Assembly: GCF_011752815.1 (NCBI RefSeq)
Contig: NZ_VWWV01000001.1
Location: 744,001 to 808,000 of the forward strand
Source of the DNA: Enterobacter sp. Cy-643
GTDB taxonomy: Bacteria; Pseudomonadota; Gammaproteobacteria; Enterobacterales; Enterobacteriaceae
Reading direction: 5' to 3'
DNA: 64,000 bases
Part shown: one piece after another, positions 8,197 through 15,652 of the stretch
How the letters are laid out: every line of letters starts with the position of its first letter
Position numbering within the stretch: the stretch's first letter is position 1
Made by a program: the position numbers and the translations under genes
Notes under the pieces: model-generated
The model's database searches: none
Seen by the model: only the letters and a program-made list of their open reading frames with translations
What the model was told of the DNA's origin: nothing

Positions 8197-8726
8197 AACG
8201 CTATCTGCACGTTTTTCTGCTGCTGTGCCTGAGCGCGCTTTCGTCAGCGGCTCACGCTGCTGACTGGCTTAGCTGGCGCAAAGTGGGGGACGCGACCCTG
8301 ACCTGGGGGCCATTTACCGTCTATACCTCTCAGCTGCGCACGCCGGATGGGCGCTATCAGGGGCTGACGCAAGATCAGGCGCTGATCATTACCTATAAGC
8401 GCGATATCGACCGTCGGGCGCTGGTGGATGCCACCCGCGAGCAGTGGCAGGCGCAGGGCATCCTGGCCAGCGAGCCGCGAAGTGAAGCCTGGCTACGGAT
8501 GCTGCAAACGCTTTGGCCGGATGTCACCCCAGATGCGCAGCTGGCTTTTGTCCTGACTGACGGGCAGGGCCAGTTCTGGTATCGCGCCTCTGCGGCGCAA
8601 AAAAACTTTACGCCACGAGGGCCGCGCCAGACTGCAGATTTCAGTACGCGCTTTCTGGCCATCTGGCTGGGACCCCGAACGCAATACCCTGAGCTGCGCC
8701 AGCAGCTGACCGGAGGTGAAAAATGA
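8193..8726 (+). CDS. Exported chalcone-isomerase-like protein
   Basis: 177 aa. A typical Sec signal peptide (KR, then YLHVFLLLCLSALSS, AHA|ADW) predicts periplasmic location. The mature part resembles the chalcone isomerase-like/DUF family found in CFA-DUF1365 clusters: WRKVGDATLTWGPFTVYTSQL, LIITYKRDIDRRALVDATREQW (cited in part) and a C-terminal WLGP. Plant homologues of the fold bind fatty acids, so lipid binding is a reasonable guess. It is coupled on both sides by ATGA overlaps, with the methyltransferase upstream and the lipoprotein downstream. Confidence 0.8.
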   Translation: MKRYLHVFLLLCLSALSSAAHAADWLSWRKVGDATLTWGPFTVYTSQLRTPDGRYQGLTQDQALIITYKRDIDRRALVDATREQWQAQGILASEPRSEAWLRMLQTLWPDVTPDAQLAFVLTDGQGQFWYRASAAQKNFTPRGPRQTADFSTRFLAIWLGPRTQYPELRQQLTGGEK

Positions 8727-9250
8727 AACGCATACTGTTACTCACTTTGGGGATGCTGATGCTGTTGGCTGGCTGTAGCACCGAGATTACGGATTATCGT
8801 CACCAGCAGCCTTCGCTAGACATCTTCCATTATTTCCAGGGCAAAACTGAGGCGTGGGGCATGGTGCAGGATCGCAGCGGGAAACAGCTGCGCCGCTTTC
8901 ACGTGGAGGTCGACGGCGATGTTGTGGGGGATACCCTGACGCTGAATGAACACTTCCTCTATGACGATGGGGAACAGCAGCAGCGGGTGTGGCGCATCCG
9001 CCGCGTCAGCGCGGAACGCTTCGAAGGTACGGCCGGGGATATCGACGGCGTGGCGACGGGCCAGGCCGCAGGCAACGCTTTTAACTGGCGCTACAGCATG
9101 AACGTTAAAGCCAACGGCAGCACCTGGCTGCTGCACTTTGACGACTGGATGTACCTCCAGGACGACAAACATATCTTCAATAAAACCGAGATGAAAAAAT
9201 TCGGGGTTACCGTAGGCACCGTCACGCTTTTCTTCACCCGCAAAGCGTAG
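8723..9250 (+). CDS. DUF3833 family lipoprotein
   Basis: 175 aa. The signal peptide ends in a lipobox LLAGC with Cys18 as the lipidation site, so it is an envelope lipoprotein; residue +2 is Ser, which favours outer-membrane sorting. The body has the DUF3833 pattern: LDIFHYFQGKTEAWGMVQDR near the start, then DGDVVGDTLTLNEHF, and the C-terminal DDWMYLQDDKHIFNKTEMKK region. The family is lipocalin-like in appearance and co-occurs with the CFA/DUF1365 genes. The function is unknown, perhaps carriage or sensing of modified lipids. It overlaps the upstream gene by four bases; the RudS-like gene begins 17 bp later. Confidence 0.85.
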   Translation: MKRILLLTLGMLMLLAGCSTEITDYRHQQPSLDIFHYFQGKTEAWGMVQDRSGKQLRRFHVEVDGDVVGDTLTLNEHFLYDDGEQQQRVWRIRRVSAERFEGTAGDIDGVATGQAAGNAFNWRYSMNVKANGSTWLLHFDDWMYLQDDKHIFNKTEMKKFGVTVGTVTLFFTRKA

Positions 9251-9267
9251 TCAGAGAGGATAAAGCG

Positions 9268-10227
9268 ATGAGTACCAAACCTGTGATTGGGATCAGCGGC
9301 TGTTTAACCGGTTCGGCCGTGCGGTTTGACGGCGGGCACAAACGTATGGCCTTTGTGATGGAGGGGCTGGCACAAAGTGTGACCTTCAAACCGGTCTGCC
9401 CGGAAATGGCGATTGGTCTGCCTGTTCCCCGGCCCGCCCTGCGCCTGGTTAAACTGGGCGAAGGGGAGATCAGAATGCGTTTCAGCCAGGCGCCCCATGA
9501 CGACATCACGGAAAAAATGGCCGATTTCGCGACTAACTATGTCTCGGGGCTGGATGGGCTGGCTGGGTTTATCGTTTGTGCTAAATCGCCGAGCTGCGGG
9601 ATGGAACGTGTCAGGCTGTACGACGTGAAGGGCAATCCTGGCCGCAAAGAAGGCGTGGGGACCTTCACCCAAGTGTTGCTGGAGACATTCCCCTGGCTGC
9701 CGGTGGAAGAAGATGGTCGCCTGCACGATCCAATGCTGCGAGAGAACTTTGTGGAGCGCGTTTTTGCGCTGCATGAGCTGAACACGCTGCGGGAAAACGG
9801 CCTTAGCCGCCGCGCGTTACTCGATTTCCATAGCCGGTACAAACTTCAGCTGCTGGCACACCATCAGGCGGGCTACCGCGACATTGGGCCTTTCGTCGCC
9901 TCGCTGCATCAGTGGGACGATCTGGAGAGCTTCTTTGTGGCCTACCGTGAGAAGCTGATGGCAATCCTTAAAACGCCCGCCTCGCGTAAAAATCACACCA
10001 ATGTGTTGATGCATATTCAGGGCTATTTTCGTCCAAAGCTGAATACTCGCCAGCGCGGTGAGCTGCGGGATGTGATCCTGCATTATCGCGACGGTTTGTT
10101 GCCGATCCTGGCTCCCCTGACGCTGCTGAAACATTATCTGGCGGAATACCCGGATCGCTATCTGCTGACGCAGAACTACTTCAACCCTTATCCGGACTAT
10201 TTAGCGCTGCGGCTCGGGGTAAATTAA
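9268..10227 (+). CDS. rudS: RudS-type protein: DUF523 (TudS) desulfidase domain fused to DUF1722
   Basis: 319 aa. Residues 1-~150 are DUF523/TudS with conserved cysteines in GISGCLTG, PVCPEMAIGLPVPRP and KSPSCGMERV, which in TudS ligate a [4Fe-4S] cluster. Residues ~195-319 are DUF1722 (the YbgA domain: YKLQLLAHHQAGYRDIG, VLMHIQGYF, YLLTQNYFNPYP). Fusions of exactly this architecture (RudS) are reported to remove sulfur from 4-thiouridine in tRNA, the residue that makes tRNA sensitive to near-UV light. E. coli ybgA (DUF1722 alone) sits next to the photolyase gene phr. Here the gene closes an operon of lipid-modifying enzymes, 17 bp after the lipoprotein gene. No photolyase gene is present in this window. 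Confidence 0.88.
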   Translation: MSTKPVIGISGCLTGSAVRFDGGHKRMAFVMEGLAQSVTFKPVCPEMAIGLPVPRPALRLVKLGEGEIRMRFSQAPHDDITEKMADFATNYVSGLDGLAGFIVCAKSPSCGMERVRLYDVKGNPGRKEGVGTFTQVLLETFPWLPVEEDGRLHDPMLRENFVERVFALHELNTLRENGLSRRALLDFHSRYKLQLLAHHQAGYRDIGPFVASLHQWDDLESFFVAYREKLMAILKTPASRKNHTNVLMHIQGYFRPKLNTRQRGELRDVILHYRDGLLPILAPLTLLKHYLAEYPDRYLLTQNYFNPYPDYLALRLGVN

Positions 10228-10239
10228 CCGACCAGAAGA

Positions 10240-10262
10240 AGGAGGCCGAACCGCGTTCGGTC
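10240..10262. terminator. GC-rich hairpin at the end of the lipid/RudS operon
   Basis: GGCCGAAC-CGC-GTTCGGTC forms a stable stem between convergent rudS and the gamma-glutamylcyclotransferase gene. There is no long U-run on either strand, so intrinsic termination is only possible. Confidence 0.4.
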
Positions 10263-10267
10263 TCCGG

Positions 10268-10597
10268 TTAACGCAGCGGCTGCAGCTCATAAATCCACGC
10301 GATGACGGTGCGGCCATCAGGCGTGCTGACCTCGACTTTTACCCGATCGTAACCAGCCTCGAATTCGTCCAGCATTGCCCAGTGCTCACTCAGATTTTGA
10401 GAGAGAAACAGGTAGCCGTGAACCTCCGGGCCATTTTTATCCAGCACGATGCCGGGAAAGTCGGCGGCAGCCCCCCAGCCGCGTTCGTAGAAAGTGCCGC
10501 GCACATAGCCCGGCAGCCACTCTCCGCCAATGTTTTCCATGATGTGGGCGTTTTCGTGGCCGGGACGAAGCGTGCCGTAGACAAACAGTGATTCCAT
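10268..10597 (-). CDS. Gamma-glutamylcyclotransferase family (AIG2/YtfP-like) protein
   Basis: 109 aa, the size of YtfP/AIG2-like single-domain proteins. The glycine-rich substrate loop VYGTLRPG is at residues 6-13 and the probable catalytic acid is in LDEFEAGYDR near the C-terminus. Members open gamma-glutamyl amides to 5-oxoproline, but the substrate of small bacterial members is largely unproven. It is cytosolic, transcribed toward rudS, and forms the border of the AT-rich accessory island that follows. Confidence 0.88.
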   Translation of the reverse strand: MESLFVYGTLRPGHENAHIMENIGGEWLPGYVRGTFYERGWGAAADFPGIVLDKNGPEVHGYLFLSQNLSEHWAMLDEFEAGYDRVKVEVSTPDGRTVIAWIYELQPLR

Positions 10598-10599
10598 TA

Positions 10600-10906
10600 T
10601 TCCTCAACGCGTAATGCCGCTAAATCAGGAGTAGAGAAGGGAGTTCAACATACGGCGTATTGGGTCGGCTGGCAACGGGAAAGCAGGGGGATTAATTCAA
10701 GGGATGCATGCTGATGAAAATCGTCGGCATCCTGGTACTGTTCAGTGGCTGTGTCGTGATAGTGACTCTGTTTATTTAAACCCTGGCCAAGAACATAAAC
10801 ATCACCCGTTGCCGGAGATACTGCTTCCGGTAACATGAACTGACCCCGGAACTGCTGGCAACAATGGATCAATCCTCGTTTACGGTGGAACTGCTGGCCG
10901 GAATGA
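10600..10906. other. Gene-poor border of accessory island; no intact gene recognised
   Basis: Both strands are open over short stretches (for example minus strand 10872-10645), but none matches a family I know and none has convincing coding character. The base composition drops toward AT here. It probably represents debris of deleted genes. Confidence 0.4.
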
Positions 10907-11153
10907 ATGATGAAACGCGAATGCTCACCTCTGACCAGCAGGAATATTGTCGCCAGTATCCTGTTAATACCATATATCGTAGCAGCCTTATCAGAGAGAG
11001 CGGAACAGTTCGGGCTGCCTACAACGGAAAAAATATCGAAATTTCAGGCGGCAGAAAGGTTAAGGTTAGAAGGTGATAAAGTTGAAAAAATTTGAATTAA
11101 CGGGAGTTGCTGATGTGGATCATAAATCGTATATAGCGATTGCCCAAGCTTAA
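10907..11153 (+). pseudogene. Degenerate gene remnant with a poly-A frameshift
   Basis: A coding-like frame begins near 10907 (tract AALSERAEQFGLPTTEKISK) and reaches a stop at the A-run near 11088-11093. One frame over, the sequence continues as FELTGVADVDHKSYIAIAQA up to the TAA at 11151-11153. The joined product reads like one C-terminal domain interrupted by a single-base change in the A homopolymer. I do not recognise the family. Its neighbour is the broken muramidase gene, so it may belong to the same effector module. Confidence 0.4.
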
Positions 11154-11260
11154 TCCTTATATAATTATTTCTCACCCACAAGAATTTAGCCTGGGCAATA
11201 ATCTAATTCGATGTATCTATTGGGACTTGTAAAGGGATAGTAATTACAATTAGTTGTTAG

Positions 11261-12127
11261 ATTTATGATGATCAGGGAGATTGCCATGTCAAAATATCAC
11301 GAGCCTATATTGCTTCACCCCTCTCTGGTTATCACCAAGCTACAGGGAGACATCTACGTATAAATGGGCAGTGTGGTCAGCAAACCATAGAGGCTATTCG
11401 TTGGTATCAGCGTTTGCTGAACATGCATCCATCTGGATTAGTTCATCCAGTGGACAGTGCATTTATGGTGGCGCTTGAGAATGCTGCTCCGGGCTGGCGA
11501 CCAAGACACCAGCATGGACCATTAAGGGTAATGGAAGGGCAGATCGCTTTTGATGCGGAGGGCGCTGATTATGTTACCGCTGTGGCACCGTTCAGACAGC
11601 ACCGAACGCCTTACTTTTCGAGGATACTTCACTGGCCGACTGATGTTTCGTCCGGTGTTACTCTGGGGCACGGCTATGATATGGGAAATCGTTCCACTGG
11701 CGAAGTCTTTGCAACATTGCGTGGAGCAGGATTGGAAGAGTATAAGGCAAGTCTTTGTTCCAGAGCTGCCGGGCTTAAGGGGAGGCTAGCAGGTGAGTTT
11801 GTGAAGGTGTACGGACCATTAGTGGGAGAAATCACCCATCAGCAGCAAATCAGGCTCTTTGAAATTGCGTACAGAGAAAAGCTCGAATATACAAAGGGCG
11901 TCTATAGCCGGGTATCACGGTGAATACCTGATGCTCCAACATGGCAAAGTTTTGAACAACGGATAAGAGATGTTCTGGTTGATATATTTTTCCAAGGGGT
12001 GGAGAATGCTGAAGCATTATTCAGAGCGGCAATAAAAGGAAAGCCCGCCCTAATTGAACTTATCCGAACATCATCTATTTATATGTCATATGAAAGCAAC
12101 AGGAAAAGGTTAAGGTATTTGAAATGA
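11261..12127 (+). pseudogene. Pesticin/T4-lysozyme-like muramidase (probable secreted antibacterial effector), interrupted
   Basis: One reading frame is open from 11261 to 12127 except for a single in-frame TGA at 11921-11923. The first part looks like a peptidoglycan-binding module (GQQTIEAIRWYQRLLN, then SGLVHPVDSAFM). The second carries the pesticin-like/phage-lysozyme core SSGVTLGHGYDMGNRS (about 11655-11700) with an acidic AEGADY upstream. After the stop the same frame continues (PTWQSFEQRIRDVLVDIFF) and ends at a TGA overlapping the next ATG by four bases. No good start codon is visible in this frame; an ATG at 11286 is one base out of frame. I read it as a decayed toxin gene coupled to its immunity gene. 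Confidence 0.6.
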
Positions 12128-12576
12128 AAGAAAAAATATTTTCATTAATAGTGATGATGATGTTTTCCTTGCCTTCCTATGCGGCGTTGTCAACCGGAAA
12201 TGAAAGAGACGCCTGTTTTAAAGAGCATAAGGAAATTGCTGATGCATATAATTGTCTCTATCAAAAACGGGTAGAGAGTGATAGTCAGTTAGATGTTTTG
12301 ATATCTGAAACAAGTAAAAAAATTATATCCAACTATGATTATCCCACAGAGAAACCTGATAGTTCAGATGAAACTGTTGGCTCCATATATAATAAATATT
12401 TTTTAGATTCTCAGAACGCCTGGATGACTTACAAGAAAAATCTTTGTCTCGGTGTGGCAAGTTCAATCGGGGAGAGGGCACATGACTATCAATCATTTAA
12501 AGATCAGTGTGAGATAAACCTGAACAAGCGTCATATAGAAGAACTTCATATCATGGATTTACCTCCTGCCAGGTAA
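12124..12576 (+). CDS. LprI/DUF1311-family exported protein, probable lysozyme inhibitor or immunity protein
   Basis: 150 aa. A signal peptide (KEKIFSLIVMMMFSLPSYA|A) predicts a periplasmic protein of about 130 residues. It has four cysteines (31, 44, 108, 129) suited to two disulfides, and the motif DSQNAWMTYKKNLC typical of the LprI N-terminal/DUF1311 domain. LprI-family proteins inhibit lysozymes, and family members serve as immunity to muramidase effectors. The ATG overlaps the end of the muramidase frame by four bases, so toxin and inhibitor were translated together. The codon use is markedly AT-rich compared with the flanking chromosome, a sign of acquisition. Confidence 0.7.
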   Translation: MKEKIFSLIVMMMFSLPSYAALSTGNERDACFKEHKEIADAYNCLYQKRVESDSQLDVLISETSKKIISNYDYPTEKPDSSDETVGSIYNKYFLDSQNAWMTYKKNLCLGVASSIGERAHDYQSFKDQCEINLNKRHIEELHIMDLPPAR

Positions 12577-12922
12577 ACATACAGGGGAGCATATTCGGGG
12601 TCAGGGTCACTACACTGAAAGAGCGTGTTTTATCACGCCTGGCCTTTAGCTCTTTAACCTCTGCCTGTTTCTTTGCATTAGGATCAATGCCCTGAGCAAA
12701 GAGTCTTTTAGCTTCATCACGGCGCTGCCTTGCATCAGCATGTGAAACAGCAGGGTAGACACCTATGGAGAAGATTTTTTGCGTCCCGTCGAAGCGGTAA
12801 GCCATTTGCCAGTATTTGGAACCTTTAGGGCTAACGCGAAGGGACATACCAAAGCCATCGGTCAGCTTGTATTCCTTATCAAGGGGTTTGGCGTTTTTTA
12901 CTTAAGTATCAGGAAGTGGCAT
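12551..12922 (-). pseudogene. Truncated P4-type tyrosine integrase (N-terminal stump)
   Basis: From an ATG at 12922 the frame reads MPLPDT, a TAA stop at codon 7, then VKNAKPLDKEYKLTDGFGMS and SPKGSKYWQMAYRF, SIGVYPAVSHADARQRRDEA and FAQGIDPNAKKQAE. This is the DUF4102 arm-binding domain of P4-family integrases, which usually begin with a TDTKV-NAKP sequence, so codon 7 (Lys in homologues) has become a stop. Homology is lost at about 12630, before the catalytic domain. It lies 180 bp from the 3' end of tRNA-Asn, the classic attachment site, and marks an old island insertion. Confidence 0.8.
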
Positions 12923-13102
12923 AACGGCATCCCCCGCTTGTTGGTAAAAACGCAATCAAACTACCATTACCAACATATTTACCAGCAAATAGGTATGGCT
13001 TCGGGTGGTTTTTAGTGAACGAGGGTGAACCTGAAGAAGGGGATAACCAGCATAATAGAAATGCAGAAAACAGACGTCAGTGAACGTCTGCTTTCTTAAA
13101 TA

Positions 13103-13178
13103 TGGCTCCTCTGACTGGACTCGAACCAGTGACATACGGATTAACAGTCCGCCGTTCTACCGACTGAACTACAGAGGA
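13103..13178 (-). tRNA. tRNA-Asn (anticodon GTT)
   Basis: 76 nt including the encoded CCA. The minus strand gives TCCTCTG acceptor, D-arm with AGTTCAGTCGGTAG, anticodon loop CTGTTAA (GTT) and TTCGAGT T-loop. A truncated integrase lies just downstream of its 3' end. Confidence 0.97.
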
Positions 13179-13278
13179 ATCGTGTGAACGGGGCGAATAT
13201 TAGCGTTAGCCAAAAAAACTGTCAACAGCAAAAGTAACGCATTAATTCATATGGTTAAATTTACGCCGCGTTGCTGAT

Positions 13279-14076
13279 TTAATGCACCGTATTTCCGGCG
13301 ATGCCGGGGGAGTTTTCACGATCAACCAGCCGCTGGAGCGGATCCTGCCCATAAAACTGGCAAAAGCGCTGGTAAAGCGAGGCGAAACGCGGCGTGAAAA
13401 GCTGTGGCGCGCTGAAAAAGTATTCGGAAAGCACGGCGAAACATTCTGCCGGATCGGTGGCGGCATAGGCGTCGATGCTGGCGGCATTTTCGCCCACCAT
13501 GTCGATTTCATCCTGAATGCTGTCCATCGCGGCGTGAAGGTCGTGTTCCCAGCCCGCCACATCCCGCAGAGCAATTAACGGCACGCCGCTGGCGCGATCG
13601 CCGTTGCGGCTGTCCAGCTTATGGGCAACTTCGTGAATAATCAGGTTAAAGCCGGAGGCATCGAAGGAGTCCTGCACGTCCAGCCAGTTAAGCACGATAG
13701 GGCCCTGCTGCCAGCTTTGCCCGGACTGCACCACGCGCTGGCTGTGCACCAGGCCGAAGTCGTCCTGCCATTCGTCATCCACGATAAACGGCGCAGGGTA
13801 AAGCAAGATTTCGTGGAAACCGTCCAGCCATTCAATGCCCAGTTCCAGCACCGGCAGGCAGAACAGGAGCGCGATACGGGCGCACTTCAGGTCATCCAGC
13901 TCAAAACCCTGCAGCGGCACCAGCCGTTTTTGCTGTAAAAAACGATCCGCAAGGCCAATCAATTTCTGCTGCTCGGTTTCACTGAGTGATGCCAGCACGG
14001 GAATGGCTAACGCTTGCTCCCACGGTAACGCGGGGGCGGCGCTTGAATCGGTTGCTTTCCAGGGCCACTTAATCAT
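13279..14076 (-). CDS. mtfA: DgsA (Mlc) anti-repressor / zinc peptidase MtfA
   Basis: 265 aa from the ATG at 14076, matching the E. coli MtfA length and its start MIKWPWK; an upstream in-frame ATG would add a non-homologous extension. The zinc-metallopeptidase motif HEVAHKLD (HExxH type) follows [10 protein letters not shown], and the distal Glu is likely in the [17 protein letters not shown] stretch. MtfA binds and titrates the glucose repressor Mlc, thereby inducing ptsG, and has aminopeptidase activity. It lies between tRNA-Asn and tRNA-Ser as in related genomes. Confidence 0.95.
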   Translation of the reverse strand: MIKWPWKATDSSAAPALPWEQALAIPVLASLSETEQQKLIGLADRFLQQKRLVPLQGFELDDLKCARIALLFCLPVLELGIEWLDGFHEILLYPAPFIVDDEWQDDFGLVHSQRVVQSGQSWQQGPIVLNWLDVQDSFDASGFNLIIHEVAHKLDSRNGDRASGVPLIALRDVAGWEHDLHAAMDSIQDEIDMVGENAASIDAYAATDPAECFAVLSEYFFSAPQLFTPRFASLYQRFCQFYGQDPLQRLVDRENSPGIAGNTVH

Positions 14077-14170
14077 GTTACTTGCTCGCAAAGTCATCGT
14101 TTGAACTGAAACGAAAGAACCCAGACTGTTAAAATGCCGCATAACCGGGCATGATGGCAACCACCAGAAC

Positions 14171-14260
14171 GGAGAGATGCCGGAGCGGCTGAACGGACCG
14201 GTCTCGAAAACCGGAGTAGGGGCAACTCTACCGGGGGTTCAAATCCCCCTCTCTCCGCCA
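14171..14260 (+). tRNA. tRNA-Ser (anticodon CGA)
   Basis: 90 nt with long variable arm and encoded CCA: GGAGAGATGCCGGAGCGG at the 5' end, anticodon loop TCTCGAAAA (CGA), TTCAAAT T-loop. The class II tRNA length fits serine. Confidence 0.97.
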
Positions 14261-14397
14261 CTTATTTCTGCCAGATTTCACTCTTTCCCCTTTTTCTCTG
14301 AAGCGGTATTCATCGCTGATGTTTTTACCTGCCCAGAGACCGACCGACACGTTATCACCTGACTCGCCTCCTTGGGTAGCGCTTTGAGACTATGTCA

Positions 14398-15144
14398 TTA
14401 ATTCTGTGAGCTAAGTCGTGAGAGCAGAGGGAATGACTCTTCACGTGCGGGTGACGCTGCCCTGAACGTCTCTTCCCGCCAGCGCCGCCAGTTTTCCTTC
14501 AGCATGGATGGCGCTAACGGTATCTTCTCCTCCAGGACGGTTATCTCTTCAATACGGTCGGCGCGGAAGTGGCGAAAGTCGCTTCGGGTTTCGCACCAGG
14601 CGATCAGCAGGCAGTGCTCAAGGTCATAGCCCAGCACAACCGGCCACACCACCCTGGCCGATATTTCGCCTTTGGCTGCCCGGTAGCCTAGCCGCAGCTT
14701 TTTACCTTGCCGAATGGCTGCCCTGATGAGGCGAGTGTCTGGCTGCTGCTCGGGCACGATATCCGGCCTGATCGCCACCGCTGAACTTGTGACAGTCTGC
14801 GCCAGCCTTTCCGGCAGGGCAGACAGGATTTTCGCCAGCGCATCCCGGGCGTTATTGGCGAGTGTCGCGTCCGGCAGTCTGCTGACAAACTCAGCACCTA
14901 ACAGCAGCGCTTCCAGTTCATCTGGCGTGAACATCAGGGCGGGCATGTCGTAGTCTGCGCTGAGCGTATATCCGCTCCCGGCTTCGCCTTCGACCGGTAC
15001 CCGCTGACCGGCCAGGTCGGCGATATCCCGGTAAACCGTGCGTTTTGACACCTCCAGCTCTTCGGCCAGGCGCGCGGCGGTGACCGGGCGGGAGGAACGC
15101 CTGAGGATCTGGATCAGCTGAAATAATCTGTCTGCTCGCCGCAT
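14398..15144 (-). CDS. YafY-type transcriptional regulator (HTH_11 + WYL domain)
   Basis: 248 aa. The N-terminal winged helix (RLFQLIQILRRSSRPVTAAR, then LEVSKRTVYRDIADL) is an HTH_11/DeoR-like domain. The C-terminal half is a WYL domain, with the ligand-pocket tract RLGYRAAKGEISARVVWPV and the EHCLLIAWCETR strand in place of the canonical W-Y-L triad. WYL proteins sense small ligands or nucleic acids. It diverges from the VOC-family gene starting at 15235, with about 90 bp between starts, so it probably controls that gene and itself. Confidence 0.88.
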   Translation of the reverse strand: MRRADRLFQLIQILRRSSRPVTAARLAEELEVSKRTVYRDIADLAGQRVPVEGEAGSGYTLSADYDMPALMFTPDELEALLLGAEFVSRLPDATLANNARDALAKILSALPERLAQTVTSSAVAIRPDIVPEQQPDTRLIRAAIRQGKKLRLGYRAAKGEISARVVWPVVLGYDLEHCLLIAWCETRSDFRHFRADRIEEITVLEEKIPLAPSMLKENWRRWREETFRAASPAREESFPLLSRLSSQN

Positions 15145-15234
15145 TTTTTAATCCTGTTGCCACCACGCTGGCAGCATGCCTGGGGGATGATGCCGCCGGG
15201 GCCGCGCCATTCGCCGCCCAAAAGGAGATCATCA

Positions 15235-15630
15235 ATGAAATTTGTGTCTGTTCGCCTGATTGCGCAAAACATGCAGCAAATGGTGTCGTTTTATGAACGC
15301 CTGACCGGTGCACAAGCCGACTGGCTGGCTCCGGTTTTCGCCGAAATTATCACGCCGGTGGGGGTTATCGCCATAGGGAGCGCTGAGACCGTCCCGCTCT
15401 TTAAAGCGGGCAGTGCGGAGCCCGCCAGCAATCGCTCGGTCATTCTGGAATTTAGGGTGGATGATGTGGACGCGGAGTTTGCCCGGTTAAACGACCATGT
15501 TGAGATGGTACATGACCCCAAAGAGATGCCGTGGGGCAACCGTACCATGCAGTTTCGTGACCCGGAAGGTACGCTGGTTTCACTGTACACGCCGGTCACG
15601 GAGGCGGCCAAAAAGCGGTTCACGCGCTAA
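15235..15630 (+). CDS. VOC-family (glyoxalase/bleomycin resistance/dioxygenase fold) protein
   Basis: 131 aa from the ATG at 15235, which has an AAGGAG ribosome-binding site eight bases upstream. The two beta-alpha-beta-beta-beta modules of the VOC fold are visible: VRLIAQNMQQMVSFYERLTG at the start and VILEFRVDDVDAEFARL plus MQFRDPEGTLVSLYTP at the end. The candidate metal-site Glu is in DPEGTLV. Proteins of this kind isomerise, cleave or sequester small molecules; the substrate is unknown. It is divergent from a YafY-type regulator that likely controls it. Confidence 0.88.
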   Translation: MKFVSVRLIAQNMQQMVSFYERLTGAQADWLAPVFAEIITPVGVIAIGSAETVPLFKAGSAEPASNRSVILEFRVDDVDAEFARLNDHVEMVHDPKEMPWGNRTMQFRDPEGTLVSLYTPVTEAAKKRFTR

Positions 15631-15652
15631 ATACAGGCGTGCTTTTTAGCGA

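Noticed and set aside
11281..11478. Plus-strand 65-codon frame at the start of the muramidase region
   Set aside because: A different frame of the same stretch gives a peptidoglycan-binding-like sequence continuous with the lysozyme domain, so this one is a shadow.
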